Assembly (NCBI RefSeq): GCF_014635725.1
Contig: NZ_BMDJ01000015.1
Coordinates: 1 to 58,590, forward strand
Reading direction: 5' to 3'
Origin: Pedobacter mendelii
GTDB taxonomy: Bacteria; Bacteroidota; Bacteroidia; Sphingobacteriales; Sphingobacteriaceae
DNA length: 58,590 nucleotides
Positions within the stretch are counted from its first letter, which is position 1. Each line of letters begins with the position of its first letter. A program made the position numbers and the translations under genes. The notes below the pieces were generated by a model. The model ran no database searches and was not told where the DNA came from. It saw only the letters and a list, made by a program, of their open reading frames with translations. This document shows positions 47,274 through 56,813 of the stretch, piece after piece.

Positions 47274-47301
47274 TTTACACTTTTTATGTAGTGTAAAAGT
47301 A
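47274..47301 (-). promoter_or_regulatory. mraZ promoter region: -7-like box inside an inverted repeat
   Basis: Inverted repeat TTTACACT / AGTGTAAA (47274-47281 and 47290-47297) overlapped by a -7-like TACTTTTA (47294-47301, minus strand). One arm also contains AAAGTGTAAA, itself a fit to the AAAGTG[T/G]N3 MraZ box. The promoter call is tentative. Confidence 0.4.
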
Positions 47302-47310
47302 AATAGTTCT

Positions 47311-47335
47311 ACCACTTTTTACCACTTTTTACCAC
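47311..47335 (-). promoter_or_regulatory. MraZ operator: tandem AAAGTGGTA repeats, 10-bp period
   Basis: On the minus strand GTGGTAAAAA GTGGTAAAAA GTGGT, i.e. three GTGG cores spaced 10 bp apart. This fits the MraZ site described in Mollicutes (AAAGTG[T/G]N3 repeats) and the 10-bp spacing of the E. coli TGGGN repeats. A degenerate extension with AAAGTGGGAG and AAAGTATATG follows upstream at 47351-47370. Confidence 0.75.
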
Positions 47336-47738
47336 AAAAAAGTTTTCCACATATACTTTCTCCCACTTTGTCCCCTAAAAGAACAGAAAAGAAACCAATT
47401 AAAATTCATAAAAACCGCTTAATCACTGATAAAAAGCGAGTTAACTACAAAAATTAGTATTTTAAAAAATCATCGTTAATGAAAATATTTTTATACAATT
47501 GTCAATTTAAAAGCTCAAAGCTAACGACATTATCGGCTCATTATCCAAAATTTTACCCACAAAATGCTTAACCTAAAATATGATTTTCGTTTTTTATGAC
47601 CTTGACCGAATAATTTGTTCCTCAATGCTTAAATAAAAACAAATTATTAAAACAATCTTAGCGAAAATTAAAATTAAAAAATTGGATTACAGAACATTAC
47701 ATAAAAAATAGCTATTTTTATTATTAAAATCATTAGCC

Positions 47739-48317
47739 ATGAAAAGAAGTTCCTTTTTTAAAGCGGCGGCTACCTTAATGTCGCCTACTATCCTACCATT
47801 CAGAAGCTTTGCCGAACTGTTTATTTCTTCAGAAGCTAGAAAAGGTTTCAAGGTAAAAGCAGGAGCAGATAGATTTGAGAAACCAATAACCTTATTTGAA
47901 GGAGATACATTTTATACAAAGGTATCTTCAAAAGATACAAGTGGAGACTTGTTTGTTTTCGAATCTTCCCGGGTAAAAAAAGGTGGACCGGCACTTCACT
48001 ACCACTACGCTCAGGATGAAATCTGGTATGTACTTGAAGGTGAATTTTTAATAAAGGTTGGTGATGTATTACATCAAGCTAAGCAAGGAGATACCGTTTT
48101 TGGACCAAGAGGTATTCCACATTCTTTCTCAAAAACGAGTGAAGGTTTGGGAAGAATGATCATGACCTTTCAGCCTGCAGGGAAGATGGAGGAATTTTTC
48201 ATCGCCGTATCCGAAGGAAAACTAAAGAACACAACTCCCGAACAGCAGCAGGAAATGAGAAAAGCACATGGATTTGAATCTGTTGGTGAAGGTGTCGGTT
48301 ATCAGAAAAAATTCTAA
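47739..48317 (+). CDS. Cupin-domain protein, probably exported
   Basis: 192 residues. A hydrophobic N-terminal segment (about 8-25, MKRSSFFKAAATLMSPTILP) resembles a signal peptide, though without a twin-arginine motif. The cupin core spans about 60-150, with the metal motif HYHYAQDEIWYVLEGEF and the second motif GIPHSF giving three His and one Glu. Cupins of this kind can be dioxygenases, isomerases or ligand-binding proteins. The sequence does not decide. Transcribed away from the dcw cluster. Confidence 0.75.
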   Translation: MKRSSFFKAAATLMSPTILPFRSFAELFISSEARKGFKVKAGADRFEKPITLFEGDTFYTKVSSKDTSGDLFVFESSRVKKGGPALHYHYAQDEIWYVLEGEFLIKVGDVLHQAKQGDTVFGPRGIPHSFSKTSEGLGRMIMTFQPAGKMEEFFIAVSEGKLKNTTPEQQQEMRKAHGFESVGEGVGYQKKF

Positions 48318-48386
48318 AGTTAGCCGTCAAAAAATTCTTCAACTTTCTTCCATCAAAATTGTTAGATTATTACCATAAAAGACGGC

Positions 48387-48779
48387 ATGAAAGAAGAAAA
48401 CATTAAAAAAGCAGCCAAAATATTATTGGGTGCAGGCTTAATATTTGCGGGAATTGGCCATTTAACATTCGCACGAAAAGCATTTCAGGCACAGGTTCCA
48501 GATTGGGTACCTTTGAAAAAGGATGAAACGGTAATACAATCAGGAATAGCTGAAATTGCCTTAGGCAGTGCATTAATTTTAGCCCCTAAAAAACATCAAA
48601 AAGTAATCGGCAAAATTGCTGCCGGTTTATTTATTGCAGTCTTTCCAGGTAATATTTCGCAATTTACCAATAGCAGAAGTGCTTTCGGTTTAAATACCGA
48701 TGCCAAAAGATTCGCAAGATTATTTTTCCAACCGGTGTTGGTTTATTGGGCACTTAAGAGCACAAAAAACTTAAAATAA
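48387..48779 (+). CDS. DoxX-like integral membrane protein
   Basis: 130 residues with about four membrane helices (about 10-26, 50-66, 74-90 and 108-122). The N-terminal helix GAGLIFAGIGHLTFARKAF fits DoxX/MauE-like proteins, whose general role is poorly known (quinone- or thiol-related in some cases). It follows the cupin gene by 69 bp and could be co-transcribed. Confidence 0.65.
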   Translation: MKEENIKKAAKILLGAGLIFAGIGHLTFARKAFQAQVPDWVPLKKDETVIQSGIAEIALGSALILAPKKHQKVIGKIAAGLFIAVFPGNISQFTNSRSAFGLNTDAKRFARLFFQPVLVYWALKSTKNLK

Positions 48780-48873
48780 AATTTTAACCAAAACTATTCA
48801 TCTTTAACCATAGCAATAACTTTTCTACCCCCATCATATCAATTGTAATAAATCAGATTCAAATGGAATAAAT

Positions 48874-48881
48874 TATATTTG
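48874..48881 (+). promoter_or_regulatory. -7 element of the ABC transporter gene
   Basis: Perfect TATATTTG match, predicted transcription start about 14 bases before the ATG at 48900. The nearest TTG at 48843-48845 is spaced 28 bp away, longer than usual. Confidence 0.5.
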
Positions 48882-48899
48882 GCGGGCTAATAATTTAAG

Positions 48900-50735
48900 A
48901 TGGCAAAAAGCAGAAACACCATTAAAATAGAAGAAATTTCATTCAAACAACGTCTTTCCTCGCTCAAAAACCTACCTGTATTTTTCAAAATGGTGTGGAA
49001 AAGTAATCCGCAAAAGACAGTTATAAGCCTTATATTACGTATCCTTAGGTCTGCCATGCCTGTTGCTCTACTTTATACTGGTAAGCTTATTATTGATCAA
49101 GTGGTTGCTTTAAACTCAGGAACACCTTCTGCAGATACGCAGAAACTTTGGGAACTTGTTGGCCTGGAATTCTTACTGGCAATAACCACAGATGGCCTAA
49201 ATAGAATGATTAACCTTACAGACAGCCTGCTGGGTGATTTGTTTTCAAACCACACTTCTATGCGAATTATGCGCCATGCAACTGAACTGGATTTGGACCA
49301 ATTTGAAGATTCGGTATTCTATGATAAACTGGAGCGGGCGAGACAACAAACTGTTGGCAGAACAATTCTACTCTCGCAAGTAATGAGCCAGATACAAGAC
49401 TTTATCTCGATGGCCTTTTTATTAACCGGTTTAATCGCATTCAATCCATGGCTCATTTTAATGCTATTAATTGCCATTATACCTTCCTCTTTAGGTGAGT
49501 CTTATTTCAATAGTAGAAATTATGCGCTTTCCAGAAGCCAAACTCCCGAACGCAGAGAACTGGATTATGTTCGATACCTTGGTGCAAGTGATGAAACAGC
49601 AAAAGAAGTAAAGGTTTTTGGCCTTTCAGAATTTATCGTTAAACGCTTTAAAACACTCTCGGATAAATTCTATGCGGATAACAGTAAACTAGCGATAAGC
49701 CGTTCGGGATGGGGTACACTTTTCTCTATTTTAGGTACAATTGGTTATTATGGTGCTTATGGCTTTATTATTTACCAAACCATAAATGGAAAAGCAACAC
49801 TTGGTAGCCTGACATTTCTTGCCGGTTCTTTTCGCCAGCTTAGCGGCCTAATGGAAACCATGCTTTCCCGCTTTACTTTGGTTTCGCAAGGTGCAATATA
49901 CCTGAACGACTTTATTGAATTTTTTCAGATTAAACCAAGAATTACCGAACCCAAAAATCCACTCCCTTTTCCTAACCCTATTGTAAGCGGATTTACTTTT
50001 GAAAACGTTGGATTTCAATATCGGAATGCGCCAAAATATGCCTGCCATAATTTAAATTTCACACTTAACCCAGGCGAAAAACTCGCACTTGTAGGCGAAA
50101 ACGGCGCTGGCAAAACTACGCTGGTAAAGCTATTGGCTCGGCTTTACGACCCGACTGAAGGTAGAATATTACTGGATGGCATAGACTTAAAAAATTACAG
50201 CCTTTCGGATTTAAGGCATAATATGGGCATTATTTTTCAAGACTATATTCGTTACCAGATGACCTTATCGCAAAATATAGCGGTTGGGAATATTGGGGAA
50301 ATTGACAACATAAGCCTGATTTCAACAGCGGCCAAACAAAGTTTAGCTGATTTACTGGCTGCAAAATTCCCGCTTGGTTATGAACAATGGTTGGGCAGAA
50401 AGTTTAATGATGGCGTAGAACTTTCGGGTGGTGAATGGCAAAAGGTTGCGCTTGCCAGGGCTTATATGAAAAACGCCCAGGTACTTATTTTAGACGAACC
50501 TACATCTGCCCTGGATGCGAGGGCAGAATATGAAGTATTTCAACGATTTGCTGAATTGACAATTGGAAAATCGGCAGTGCTTATTTCTCACCGTTTTTCT
50601 ACAGCGAGGCTTGCCGATAGAATACTGGTGCTGGAAAAAGGTACAGTACTCGAATCTGGCACTCATGCAGAACTTCTTGAAAAGGAAGGAAGGTATGCAG
50701 AGCTGTTTAATTTGCAGGCCAGGGGCTATCAGTAA
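48900..50735 (+). CDS. ABC exporter, fused membrane and ATP-binding domains
   Basis: 611 residues. Type IV ABC exporter half-transporter: six membrane helices (about 30-330), then the nucleotide-binding domain with Walker A GENGAGKTTL, the signature LSGGEWQKVALARA, Walker B VLILDEPTSALD and the H-loop ISHRF. Works as a homodimer to move lipids, drugs or peptides out of the cytoplasm. No adjacent membrane-fusion protein, peptidase domain or precursor peptide shows its substrate. Probably monocistronic. Confidence 0.93.
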   Translation: MAKSRNTIKIEEISFKQRLSSLKNLPVFFKMVWKSNPQKTVISLILRILRSAMPVALLYTGKLIIDQVVALNSGTPSADTQKLWELVGLEFLLAITTDGLNRMINLTDSLLGDLFSNHTSMRIMRHATELDLDQFEDSVFYDKLERARQQTVGRTILLSQVMSQIQDFISMAFLLTGLIAFNPWLILMLLIAIIPSSLGESYFNSRNYALSRSQTPERRELDYVRYLGASDETAKEVKVFGLSEFIVKRFKTLSDKFYADNSKLAISRSGWGTLFSILGTIGYYGAYGFIIYQTINGKATLGSLTFLAGSFRQLSGLMETMLSRFTLVSQGAIYLNDFIEFFQIKPRITEPKNPLPFPNPIVSGFTFENVGFQYRNAPKYACHNLNFTLNPGEKLALVGENGAGKTTLVKLLARLYDPTEGRILLDGIDLKNYSLSDLRHNMGIIFQDYIRYQMTLSQNIAVGNIGEIDNISLISTAAKQSLADLLAAKFPLGYEQWLGRKFNDGVELSGGEWQKVALARAYMKNAQVLILDEPTSALDARAEYEVFQRFAELTIGKSAVLISHRFSTARLADRILVLEKGTVLESGTHAELLEKEGRYAELFNLQARGYQ

Positions 50736-50785
50736 TAAAAGATAATGGTTAAATCATCAAAGAAAAACAAACTGAATTCAATAGA

Positions 50786-52816
50786 TTATTTGATAATGGT
50801 TAGGCTTCCGGAAACTTTTTTCCCATCATTAAAATTGACCACATAATAATAAGTCCCTGGGTTTACGGCCTTACCTTTAGAAGTCCCATCCCAAGGTATT
50901 TTGTAGCCAATTGATGAAAAGATTTTTACACCATACCTATTAAAAACACTAACAGCACACCGCAAGTTTGTTTCAAGATTTTTGATAATCCAAAAATCGT
51001 TTATACCATCGCCATTTGGCGAAAAACCATTTGGAATTGCGCCTAATACCGGACGCTCAACAATCGATAGCGTTCCATTTCGATAAGTAATCGTATAATT
51101 TGGCGAGAACGCACTACTCACCAGTATGGGATAGTCACCTAAAGGAGACGATTTCACTGCAATTGTTGTTAATACAGGCTGGGCGAAAAGTTTTAAAGGC
51201 GTATCATTATTTACGAACCCACTGTATGTAGCGGAAAATGTAGGATTGTCATCCTCAAAAACCTTCGTTTTATTATCAGCGATAATCAATAGTGGTGCCG
51301 GGTAAACATGGCTTAGCGGCATTGCCAATTCCATAGAAATCTCCGGGCTACTCCCGATCAGAATTTGTCCGGCATAATCACCAACCGGAACAGTCGATTT
51401 AAGCCTGATATAAACCTTTACATCTGTCAAATCGCCCATAGAACCAATTGTTAAAACCGAACTAAAAACGTTATTATCGATGCTTATTTCGAATCCTTCT
51501 GGCGCATTAATCACTACCGGAGCTGTTAAATCTTTTCCTGAGATGGTAAAATTTGTAGCAATTGATACGCCTCCATATATAGAATTTAACGATTCTAAAA
51601 CACCTGATGTTAATACTTTAGGGATTGGTGTACTTGGATTAACAGTTATTGTAAATGTAATTGGCTTTGCTGCACAGGAGTAAACAAAATGCCCAATTGA
51701 GTAAGGATTAGACCCGACATTGATATTGGCAGCAAGGGTATTATTTGTTGTATTTACAACTTGTACATTACCAGGAACCTGGTTTATAATATACAAACGT
51801 GAGCCGTCCTGATTCAATGAGATGCCTTCTATATATTGTCCTGCAGGATACCTTATAACTGTACTTTTGTCAAATGTATTAATAACCGTAACAGAATTAC
51901 CTCCTGTTGTTACATATAAAAATTTTCCATCTGAGCTTAGCATTGTAGCATATGGATTAGAAATAGCAATGCTGGAGGTTACTAATCTGGTTGCTGTATT
52001 GATAATCTTAATATTATTATCCCGGGTGCTGACATATAAACTTCCGCCATCAGGACTTAAACACAATGTGTTCGAATTTACACCAATTGGAATTGTATAT
52101 TCTACAGCGTTTGTTTGGGTATTAAAAACAACTACATCATTACCATAATTCGAAGCAATGTAGATAAATTTTCGATCCGCACTAAAACACATACTGTAAC
52201 TTGTAATATTTAAAACCAGTGACTTAATTATGGCGTTCGTAGATGTATTAATAACAGAGAACTTTCCATTACCACTTATGGTGTAAAGCGTGCTAGCATC
52301 ATCACTAACAATAAAACCCAGTTGGTAATCATCAGTAATAATATTTGATTTTACCATGTTTGTAGAGGCATTAATAACAGAAACTGAGCCGCCATGATAA
52401 TTTGCAACATAGACCAAACTCCCATCAAGACTAATTTCTACGTTGTGGGGATTCAAACCAACCGGAATTGTAGCAACAACAAGGTTTGTCAATAAATTAA
52501 TTACTGATACCACATTTAAGTAAGTATCGGCAATATAGGCGAATCCGGAACTTTCAGGTGTAGCGGTAATTGTTGCGGTAATTGGTTTAGATGTATTATT
52601 AACTGCTACAAATGAACCTATATCTCCATTACCACTGGCTGCTAAACCAATACCCGGAGTATCATTCGTCCATTTATATTTACAAACTGAGCCACCAAAA
52701 TTTATTACATTAGTTTGCCCGCCATTTAAAACGGTTTGATTGGTTTGCGCCTGAGCAAATGAATATTGAAAAAGAATGGAAAATAATATATAAAGGAGAG
52801 AAAAATATATTTTCAT
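50786..52816 (-). CDS. Secreted YVTN-propeller protein with MBG domain and gliding-type C-terminal domain
   Basis: 676 residues. Signal peptide (about 1-23, ending AQAQ). A region of about 25-90 resembles Ig/PKD-like sequence. YVTN beta-propeller repeats follow at about 95-390, each with a variant of DGSLVYVANYHGGSVSVINA. An MBG-type domain is at about 510-590 (ADNKTKVFEDDNPTFSATYSGF), and the C-terminal domain about 590-676 (FSPNGDGINDFW...VFNRYGVKIF...GTYYYVV) is of the CHU_C / gliding-motility type exported by type IX secretion. Function unknown, likely cell surface. Confidence 0.88.
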   Translation of the reverse strand: MKIYFSLLYILFSILFQYSFAQAQTNQTVLNGGQTNVINFGGSVCKYKWTNDTPGIGLAASGNGDIGSFVAVNNTSKPITATITATPESSGFAYIADTYLNVVSVINLLTNLVVATIPVGLNPHNVEISLDGSLVYVANYHGGSVSVINASTNMVKSNIITDDYQLGFIVSDDASTLYTISGNGKFSVINTSTNAIIKSLVLNITSYSMCFSADRKFIYIASNYGNDVVVFNTQTNAVEYTIPIGVNSNTLCLSPDGGSLYVSTRDNNIKIINTATRLVTSSIAISNPYATMLSSDGKFLYVTTGGNSVTVINTFDKSTVIRYPAGQYIEGISLNQDGSRLYIINQVPGNVQVVNTTNNTLAANINVGSNPYSIGHFVYSCAAKPITFTITVNPSTPIPKVLTSGVLESLNSIYGGVSIATNFTISGKDLTAPVVINAPEGFEISIDNNVFSSVLTIGSMGDLTDVKVYIRLKSTVPVGDYAGQILIGSSPEISMELAMPLSHVYPAPLLIIADNKTKVFEDDNPTFSATYSGFVNNDTPLKLFAQPVLTTIAVKSSPLGDYPILVSSAFSPNYTITYRNGTLSIVERPVLGAIPNGFSPNGDGINDFWIIKNLETNLRCAVSVFNRYGVKIFSSIGYKIPWDGTSKGKAVNPGTYYYVVNFNDGKKVSGSLTIIK

Positions 52817-52847
52817 GAGAGCGATAAGGAAATAAATTAGAAAATTA

Positions 52848-52872
52848 CGGGTTAAATTAACAATTCAACCCG
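52848..52872 (-). terminator. Terminator after pgk
   Basis: Stem CGGGTTGAA / TTTAACCCG (one G-T pair) with a 7-nt loop, followed on the minus strand by TAATTTT. Ends the gap-GNAT-pgk operon. Confidence 0.7.
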
Positions 52873-52884
52873 CAATATATTTAA

Positions 52885-54078
52885 TTATTCATTAATTGCT
52901 TTTACGCCAGGTAATTCTTTACCTTCCATATACTCAAGCAAAGCACCCCCACCTGTTGAAACATAGCTCACTTCATTTTCCATTCCGAATTTCGCAATAG
53001 CCGCGGCAGAATCACCACCACCAATTAATGAGAAAGCACCGTTATCTTTTGTTGCAGCAACAACGGCTTCTGCAACAGCTTTGGTTCCTGCTTCAAAATT
53101 CTCCATTTCGAAAACCCCCATTGGACCGTTCCACAATAGCGTTTTAGAATTTTTAATTACATCCTGAAATAAGGCAATTGATTTCGGGCCAATGTCCAAT
53201 CCCATCCAATCAGCCGGAATCTGACCAGAATCTACATCTCTTTTATCGGCATCGTTTGCAAATTTATCTGCAATAACGGTATCCGATGGAAGAATTAGAT
53301 TTACACCTTTTGCTTTAGCCTTTTCTATTAATTCTAAAGAAAGCTCCTGTTTATCTGCTTCTAATAAAGATGTGCCGATTTCCCCACCCTGCGCTTTTGC
53401 AAAAGTATAAGCCATACCGCCACCAATAATCAGGTTATCTACTTTATCCAATAATTTCTCAATTAACAAGATTTTATCAGAAACTTTAGCACCACCCATA
53501 ATTGCAGTAAATGGTCGTTCCGGGTGATTTAAAACCTTTTCTGCATTTTCTAATTCAGAAGCCATTAGGTAACCAAAATATTTTGCATCAGGGAAAAACT
53601 GAGCAATAACTGCGGTAGAAGCATGCGCACGGTGTGCTGTTCCGAAGGCATCATTTACATAAACATCGCCTAGGGAGGACAATTTTTTAGCAAAGCCAAC
53701 ATCCCCTTTTTCCTCTTCTTTGTAAAAACGAAGATTCTCTAATAACAAAACCTGGCCCGGATATAAATTCTTGGCTTGGCTAACAGCAGATTCACCGATA
53801 CAATCATCTGCAAACTTTACTTCTAAATCTAACATGCGTGATAAATCTCCAAGAATATGCTTTAAAGAATATTTATCCGTAGGACCATCTTTCGGGCGGC
53901 CTAAATGCGACATTAAAATTACCGATCCGCCGTCATTCAAAATCTTTTCAATGGTTGGAATTGCTGCTCGCATTCTTTTATCATCCGTAATTTTAAAATC
54001 ATCATCCAATGGAACATTGAAATCTACTCGTATTAACGCTTTTTTATCTTTAAAGTTAATCTGGTCTATCGTTTTCAT
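52885..54078 (-). CDS. pgk: Phosphoglycerate kinase
   Basis: 397 residues. Glycolytic conversion of 1,3-bisphosphoglycerate and ADP to 3-phosphoglycerate and ATP. N-terminal KKALIRVDFNVPLD, MSHLGRPKDG and LLENLRFYKEEE; C-terminal nucleotide region GGAKVSDKI, WNGPMGVFE and GGGDSAAAIAKFG. Last gene of an operon with gap, starting 6 bp after the GNAT gene. Confidence 0.97.
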   Translation of the reverse strand: MKTIDQINFKDKKALIRVDFNVPLDDDFKITDDKRMRAAIPTIEKILNDGGSVILMSHLGRPKDGPTDKYSLKHILGDLSRMLDLEVKFADDCIGESAVSQAKNLYPGQVLLLENLRFYKEEEKGDVGFAKKLSSLGDVYVNDAFGTAHRAHASTAVIAQFFPDAKYFGYLMASELENAEKVLNHPERPFTAIMGGAKVSDKILLIEKLLDKVDNLIIGGGMAYTFAKAQGGEIGTSLLEADKQELSLELIEKAKAKGVNLILPSDTVIADKFANDADKRDVDSGQIPADWMGLDIGPKSIALFQDVIKNSKTLLWNGPMGVFEMENFEAGTKAVAEAVVAATKDNGAFSLIGGGDSAAAIAKFGMENEVSYVSTGGGALLEYMEGKELPGVKAINE

Positions 54079-54084
54079 GCTTTA

Positions 54085-54522
54085 TTATTTTTGATTTAAA
54101 TTTAATTTCATTTCGTAATGGAAACCGATTCCAGGAATATCAAACTCGGGCGATTCGGTTGTAAAGCCAATTTTTTTATAGAATACTGCTGCAGAAGAAC
54201 GGGCATTACACCACAAATATGCGGTTTTATATTCTTTCAAATACTCAATAGCGAAAGTTATTAAGGCAGCGCCATAACCCCTTTTCCCGAAATCGGGATG
54301 TGTTGCCATGCCTCTTAACTGATAGCCTTCGCCCTCTCCTTCAAAAAAATCGTTGCGCATAAAACTTGCTACCGATCTTATTTCACCATCTACTTCGTAA
54401 CCTAAATGAAAAGTGTCATAAGCTTCATCACCATCAAAGTGGCAAAAATCATAAGATTTACCGTTTCTAAGAACCAGGCTCCTAAGGGGAAGAACTTCTT
54501 CATCAGAGATAAATTTTACCAT
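54085..54522 (-). CDS. GNAT-family N-acetyltransferase
   Basis: 145 residues covering a single GNAT domain. The acetyl-CoA loop is in YQLRGMATHPDFGKRGYGAAL (the R/Q-x-x-G-x-G/A region), and the final strand and helix are AVFYKKIGF. Substrate unknown. It sits between gap and pgk with gaps of 9 and 6 bp, so it is co-transcribed with the two glycolytic genes, which is unusual. Confidence 0.85.
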   Translation of the reverse strand: MVKFISDEEVLPLRSLVLRNGKSYDFCHFDGDEAYDTFHLGYEVDGEIRSVASFMRNDFFEGEGEGYQLRGMATHPDFGKRGYGAALITFAIEYLKEYKTAYLWCNARSSAAVFYKKIGFTTESPEFDIPGIGFHYEMKLNLNQK

Positions 54523-54531
54523 AAAATTTAA

Positions 54532-55599
54532 TTAGTGGATGATTGAGTTTTTAAGGAGAGAATTAGCGGCTGGCTGAGTTTGGTTAAATGGGTTATGGAC
54601 TGAAGTATTTATTTTAATTGCTTCTATTTTTTTAATTAAATCGACCAAACGACTGCTATAGCCATATTCATTATCATACCAACCAACCACTTTTACTAAA
54701 TCGCCTACTATCGATGTTAGCTGGGCATCAAATATACAAGAATGCGGGTTATCTATAATATCAACGGATACAATCGGGTCTTCGGTATATTCCAGCACCT
54801 GTTTAAATTCATTTTCAGCAGCGGATTTAAATGCTGCATTAATTTCTGCGATAGTTGTTTTAGTTTTGAGGATACAGGTAAAATCTGTTAATGAACCATT
54901 TAACACAGGCACGCGAATACCAGCGCCTCCAAGCTTACCTTCCAATTCCGGAAAAATATGCGTAATCGCTTTTGCTGCACCAGTTGTTGTTGGAATAATA
55001 GATGCAGAAGCTGCTCTTGCTCTACGTAAATCTTTATGATCGCTATCGTGCAAGTTCTGATCGCCGGTCATCGAATGGATGGTGGTGATATAACCTTCTT
55101 CCACACCCCACCTATCATTTAAAATTTTTATCATAGGTGCAATGTTATTGGTGGTACAGCTCGCATTAGAAAGCACATTACTTGTTAAATCTATACTGTC
55201 TTCATTAACGCCCAATACAACCATCGGAATATCATCTGCAGCAGGAGCAGAAATAATAACCTGTTTAGCCCCTGAAATAATATGGGCTTCCGCATCTTCA
55301 TGTGTTAAGTTTTTACCAGTACAATCAACCACAATATCTACTTTTAATGCCGACCATGGCAAATGAATAGGGTGCTTAATAGAAAATATCGGAATGGATA
55401 AATTATCAATAATTAAGGAATCTGGTTTTGCTGAAACTTTACCTTTGAATACGCCATGAACCGAATCATACTTAAAAAGATGAGCCATTGTTTTTGGTTC
55501 CGACAAATCGTTAATTGCCACCACCTCGAAACCTTCGGCAAGTGCCAAACGTAAGAAGGTTCTGCCTATGCGGCCAAAACCATTTACTGCTATTCTCAT
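54532..55599 (-). CDS. gap: Glyceraldehyde-3-phosphate dehydrogenase
   Basis: 355 residues. NAD(P)-dependent oxidative phosphorylation of glyceraldehyde 3-phosphate. N-terminal VNGFGRIGRTFLRLA, catalytic SNASCTTNN (Cys about 148) and WYDNEYGYSSRLVDLI. The usual family end is near residue 332, and here an extra tail of about 22 residues (HNPFNQTQPAANSLLK) follows. A -7-like TAATTTTG lies 17 bases before the ATG. First gene of the gap-GNAT-pgk operon. Confidence 0.95.
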   Translation of the reverse strand: MRIAVNGFGRIGRTFLRLALAEGFEVVAINDLSEPKTMAHLFKYDSVHGVFKGKVSAKPDSLIIDNLSIPIFSIKHPIHLPWSALKVDIVVDCTGKNLTHEDAEAHIISGAKQVIISAPAADDIPMVVLGVNEDSIDLTSNVLSNASCTTNNIAPMIKILNDRWGVEEGYITTIHSMTGDQNLHDSDHKDLRRARAASASIIPTTTGAAKAITHIFPELEGKLGGAGIRVPVLNGSLTDFTCILKTKTTIAEINAAFKSAAENEFKQVLEYTEDPIVSVDIIDNPHSCIFDAQLTSIVGDLVKVVGWYDNEYGYSSRLVDLIKKIEAIKINTSVHNPFNQTQPAANSLLKNSIIH

Positions 55600-55736
55600 T
55601 TATTAAAATTAGAATGCAAAATTAATGTTTATTTTGAGATTGTGGGAGATAAAGAGTAGCTTAAGAAAACTTCATCAGGATGGCTCCAACTTAGTTCTTT
55701 CTTTATTAGCCGAAAGTATTTTATAGCTAAGGAGAT

Positions 55737-56813
55737 TTACTTTCCGATTTTGCGGAGGTTGTAGAATAACATCAAATCAAATAGTACACATAAACCGATA
55801 AGAAAGGAAATAAGAAAAAAATTACCTAAATCCCTCATTAATATAGTCATTGTTACCATACAAAGGTTTAAACCTGCAGTTACCAGCATAATTAGAGGTG
55901 GCTTTAGTCCTAATCTTTCTAATCTATGATGAATGTGGTTTCTATCGCCCATAAATGGTGATTTTCCTTTTAGCACCCTAACAGTAAAAATTCTTAATGA
56001 ATCGAAAATTGGCACAATTAAAATAGATACAGCAATTGCAGGAGCCGAGCGAATAAACGGGTTAGAAACTGTTCCAAATTTATTAAGCTCAATAAATTTT
56101 ATTGCCAGCGCAGCTGTAACCAGACCAATTATAAGCGCTCCGGTATCTCCCATAAATATTTTTGCAGGATACCAGTTGTATTTTAGAAAGCCTGCGATTG
56201 AGCCTACCAAAGAAAATGCAATAAAAGCATAAGTAACCTGATGCATCAACGAGAAAAATATTCCGAAAATTAAACTAGTAACAATCCCTATGGTGCCGGC
56301 AAGACCATCGATGCCATCTATCAGATTAAATGCATTGTTCAGGAAAATTATCAGAATTATTGAGAAAATACCTCCCCAAAGCAAAGGCATATCCCAAATT
56401 CCTAATACACCATATAAACTGGTTAACTTAAATCCGCCAAAGAAAACTAAAATAAAAGCAACAACCAATTGCAAAATAAGCTTCGTGCGGGTATTGCTCC
56501 CATAAACATCATCCTTTAAACCTAAAGCAGCCAAAATAATACATGAAGTGATGAGGAAATTTGCCTCCTCAAATTTTATCAACGTCGAAAAAAGCAAGGT
56601 TGTTATTGTGAAACTCGCTACAATGGAAATACCCCCCAAACGCGAGATATTACGTTTATGCGTTTTCCTATACATATCGTTTTTATCGAACAAATTGTAT
56701 TTTATTGAGGTATGCATAACCGAGGGCAAACTCGAAACTACAATAACACAAGCCATAAAAGCAATGGCTATATAAAAAAATGTAGGATTTGTATTAAATA
56801 AATTTGTAAGCAA
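55737..56813 (-). CDS. WecA-like undecaprenyl-phosphate sugar-1-phosphate transferase
   Basis: 358 residues, TTG start, about eleven membrane helices. Transfers a sugar-1-phosphate (often GlcNAc-1-P) to undecaprenyl phosphate to start O-antigen, teichoic or exopolysaccharide units. Motifs LGLKDDVYG, NAFNLIDGIDGLAG, FMGDTGALIIG and GDRNHIHHRLERLG (histidine motif of the WecA branch, not MraY). The TTG start is favoured because a TATATTTG -7 box ends 21 bases before it. The first in-frame ATG (residue 20) would cut into the first membrane helix. Confidence 0.88.
   Translation of the reverse strand: MLTNLFNTNPTFFYIAIAFMACVIVVSSLPSVMHTSIKYNLFDKNDMYRKTHKRNISRLGGISIVASFTITTLLFSTLIKFEEANFLITSCIILAALGLKDDVYGSNTRTKLILQLVVAFILVFFGGFKLTSLYGVLGIWDMPLLWGGIFSIILIIFLNNAFNLIDGIDGLAGTIGIVTSLIFGIFFSLMHQVTYAFIAFSLVGSIAGFLKYNWYPAKIFMGDTGALIIGLVTAALAIKFIELNKFGTVSNPFIRSAPAIAVSILIVPIFDSLRIFTVRVLKGKSPFMGDRNHIHHRLERLGLKPPLIMLVTAGLNLCMVTMTILMRDLGNFFLISFLIGLCVLFDLMLFYNLRKIGK

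Larger units (their letters stand above)
47267..47738. other. Intergenic region between divergent mraZ and cupin genes
   Basis: 472 bp. The mraZ-proximal 110 bp hold the MraZ operator, the inverted repeat and one TTTTCCACA box (47343-47351). The rest is AT-rich without recognised genes. A TATTTTTA about 20 bp before the cupin ATG may be its -7 element. Confidence 0.5.
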
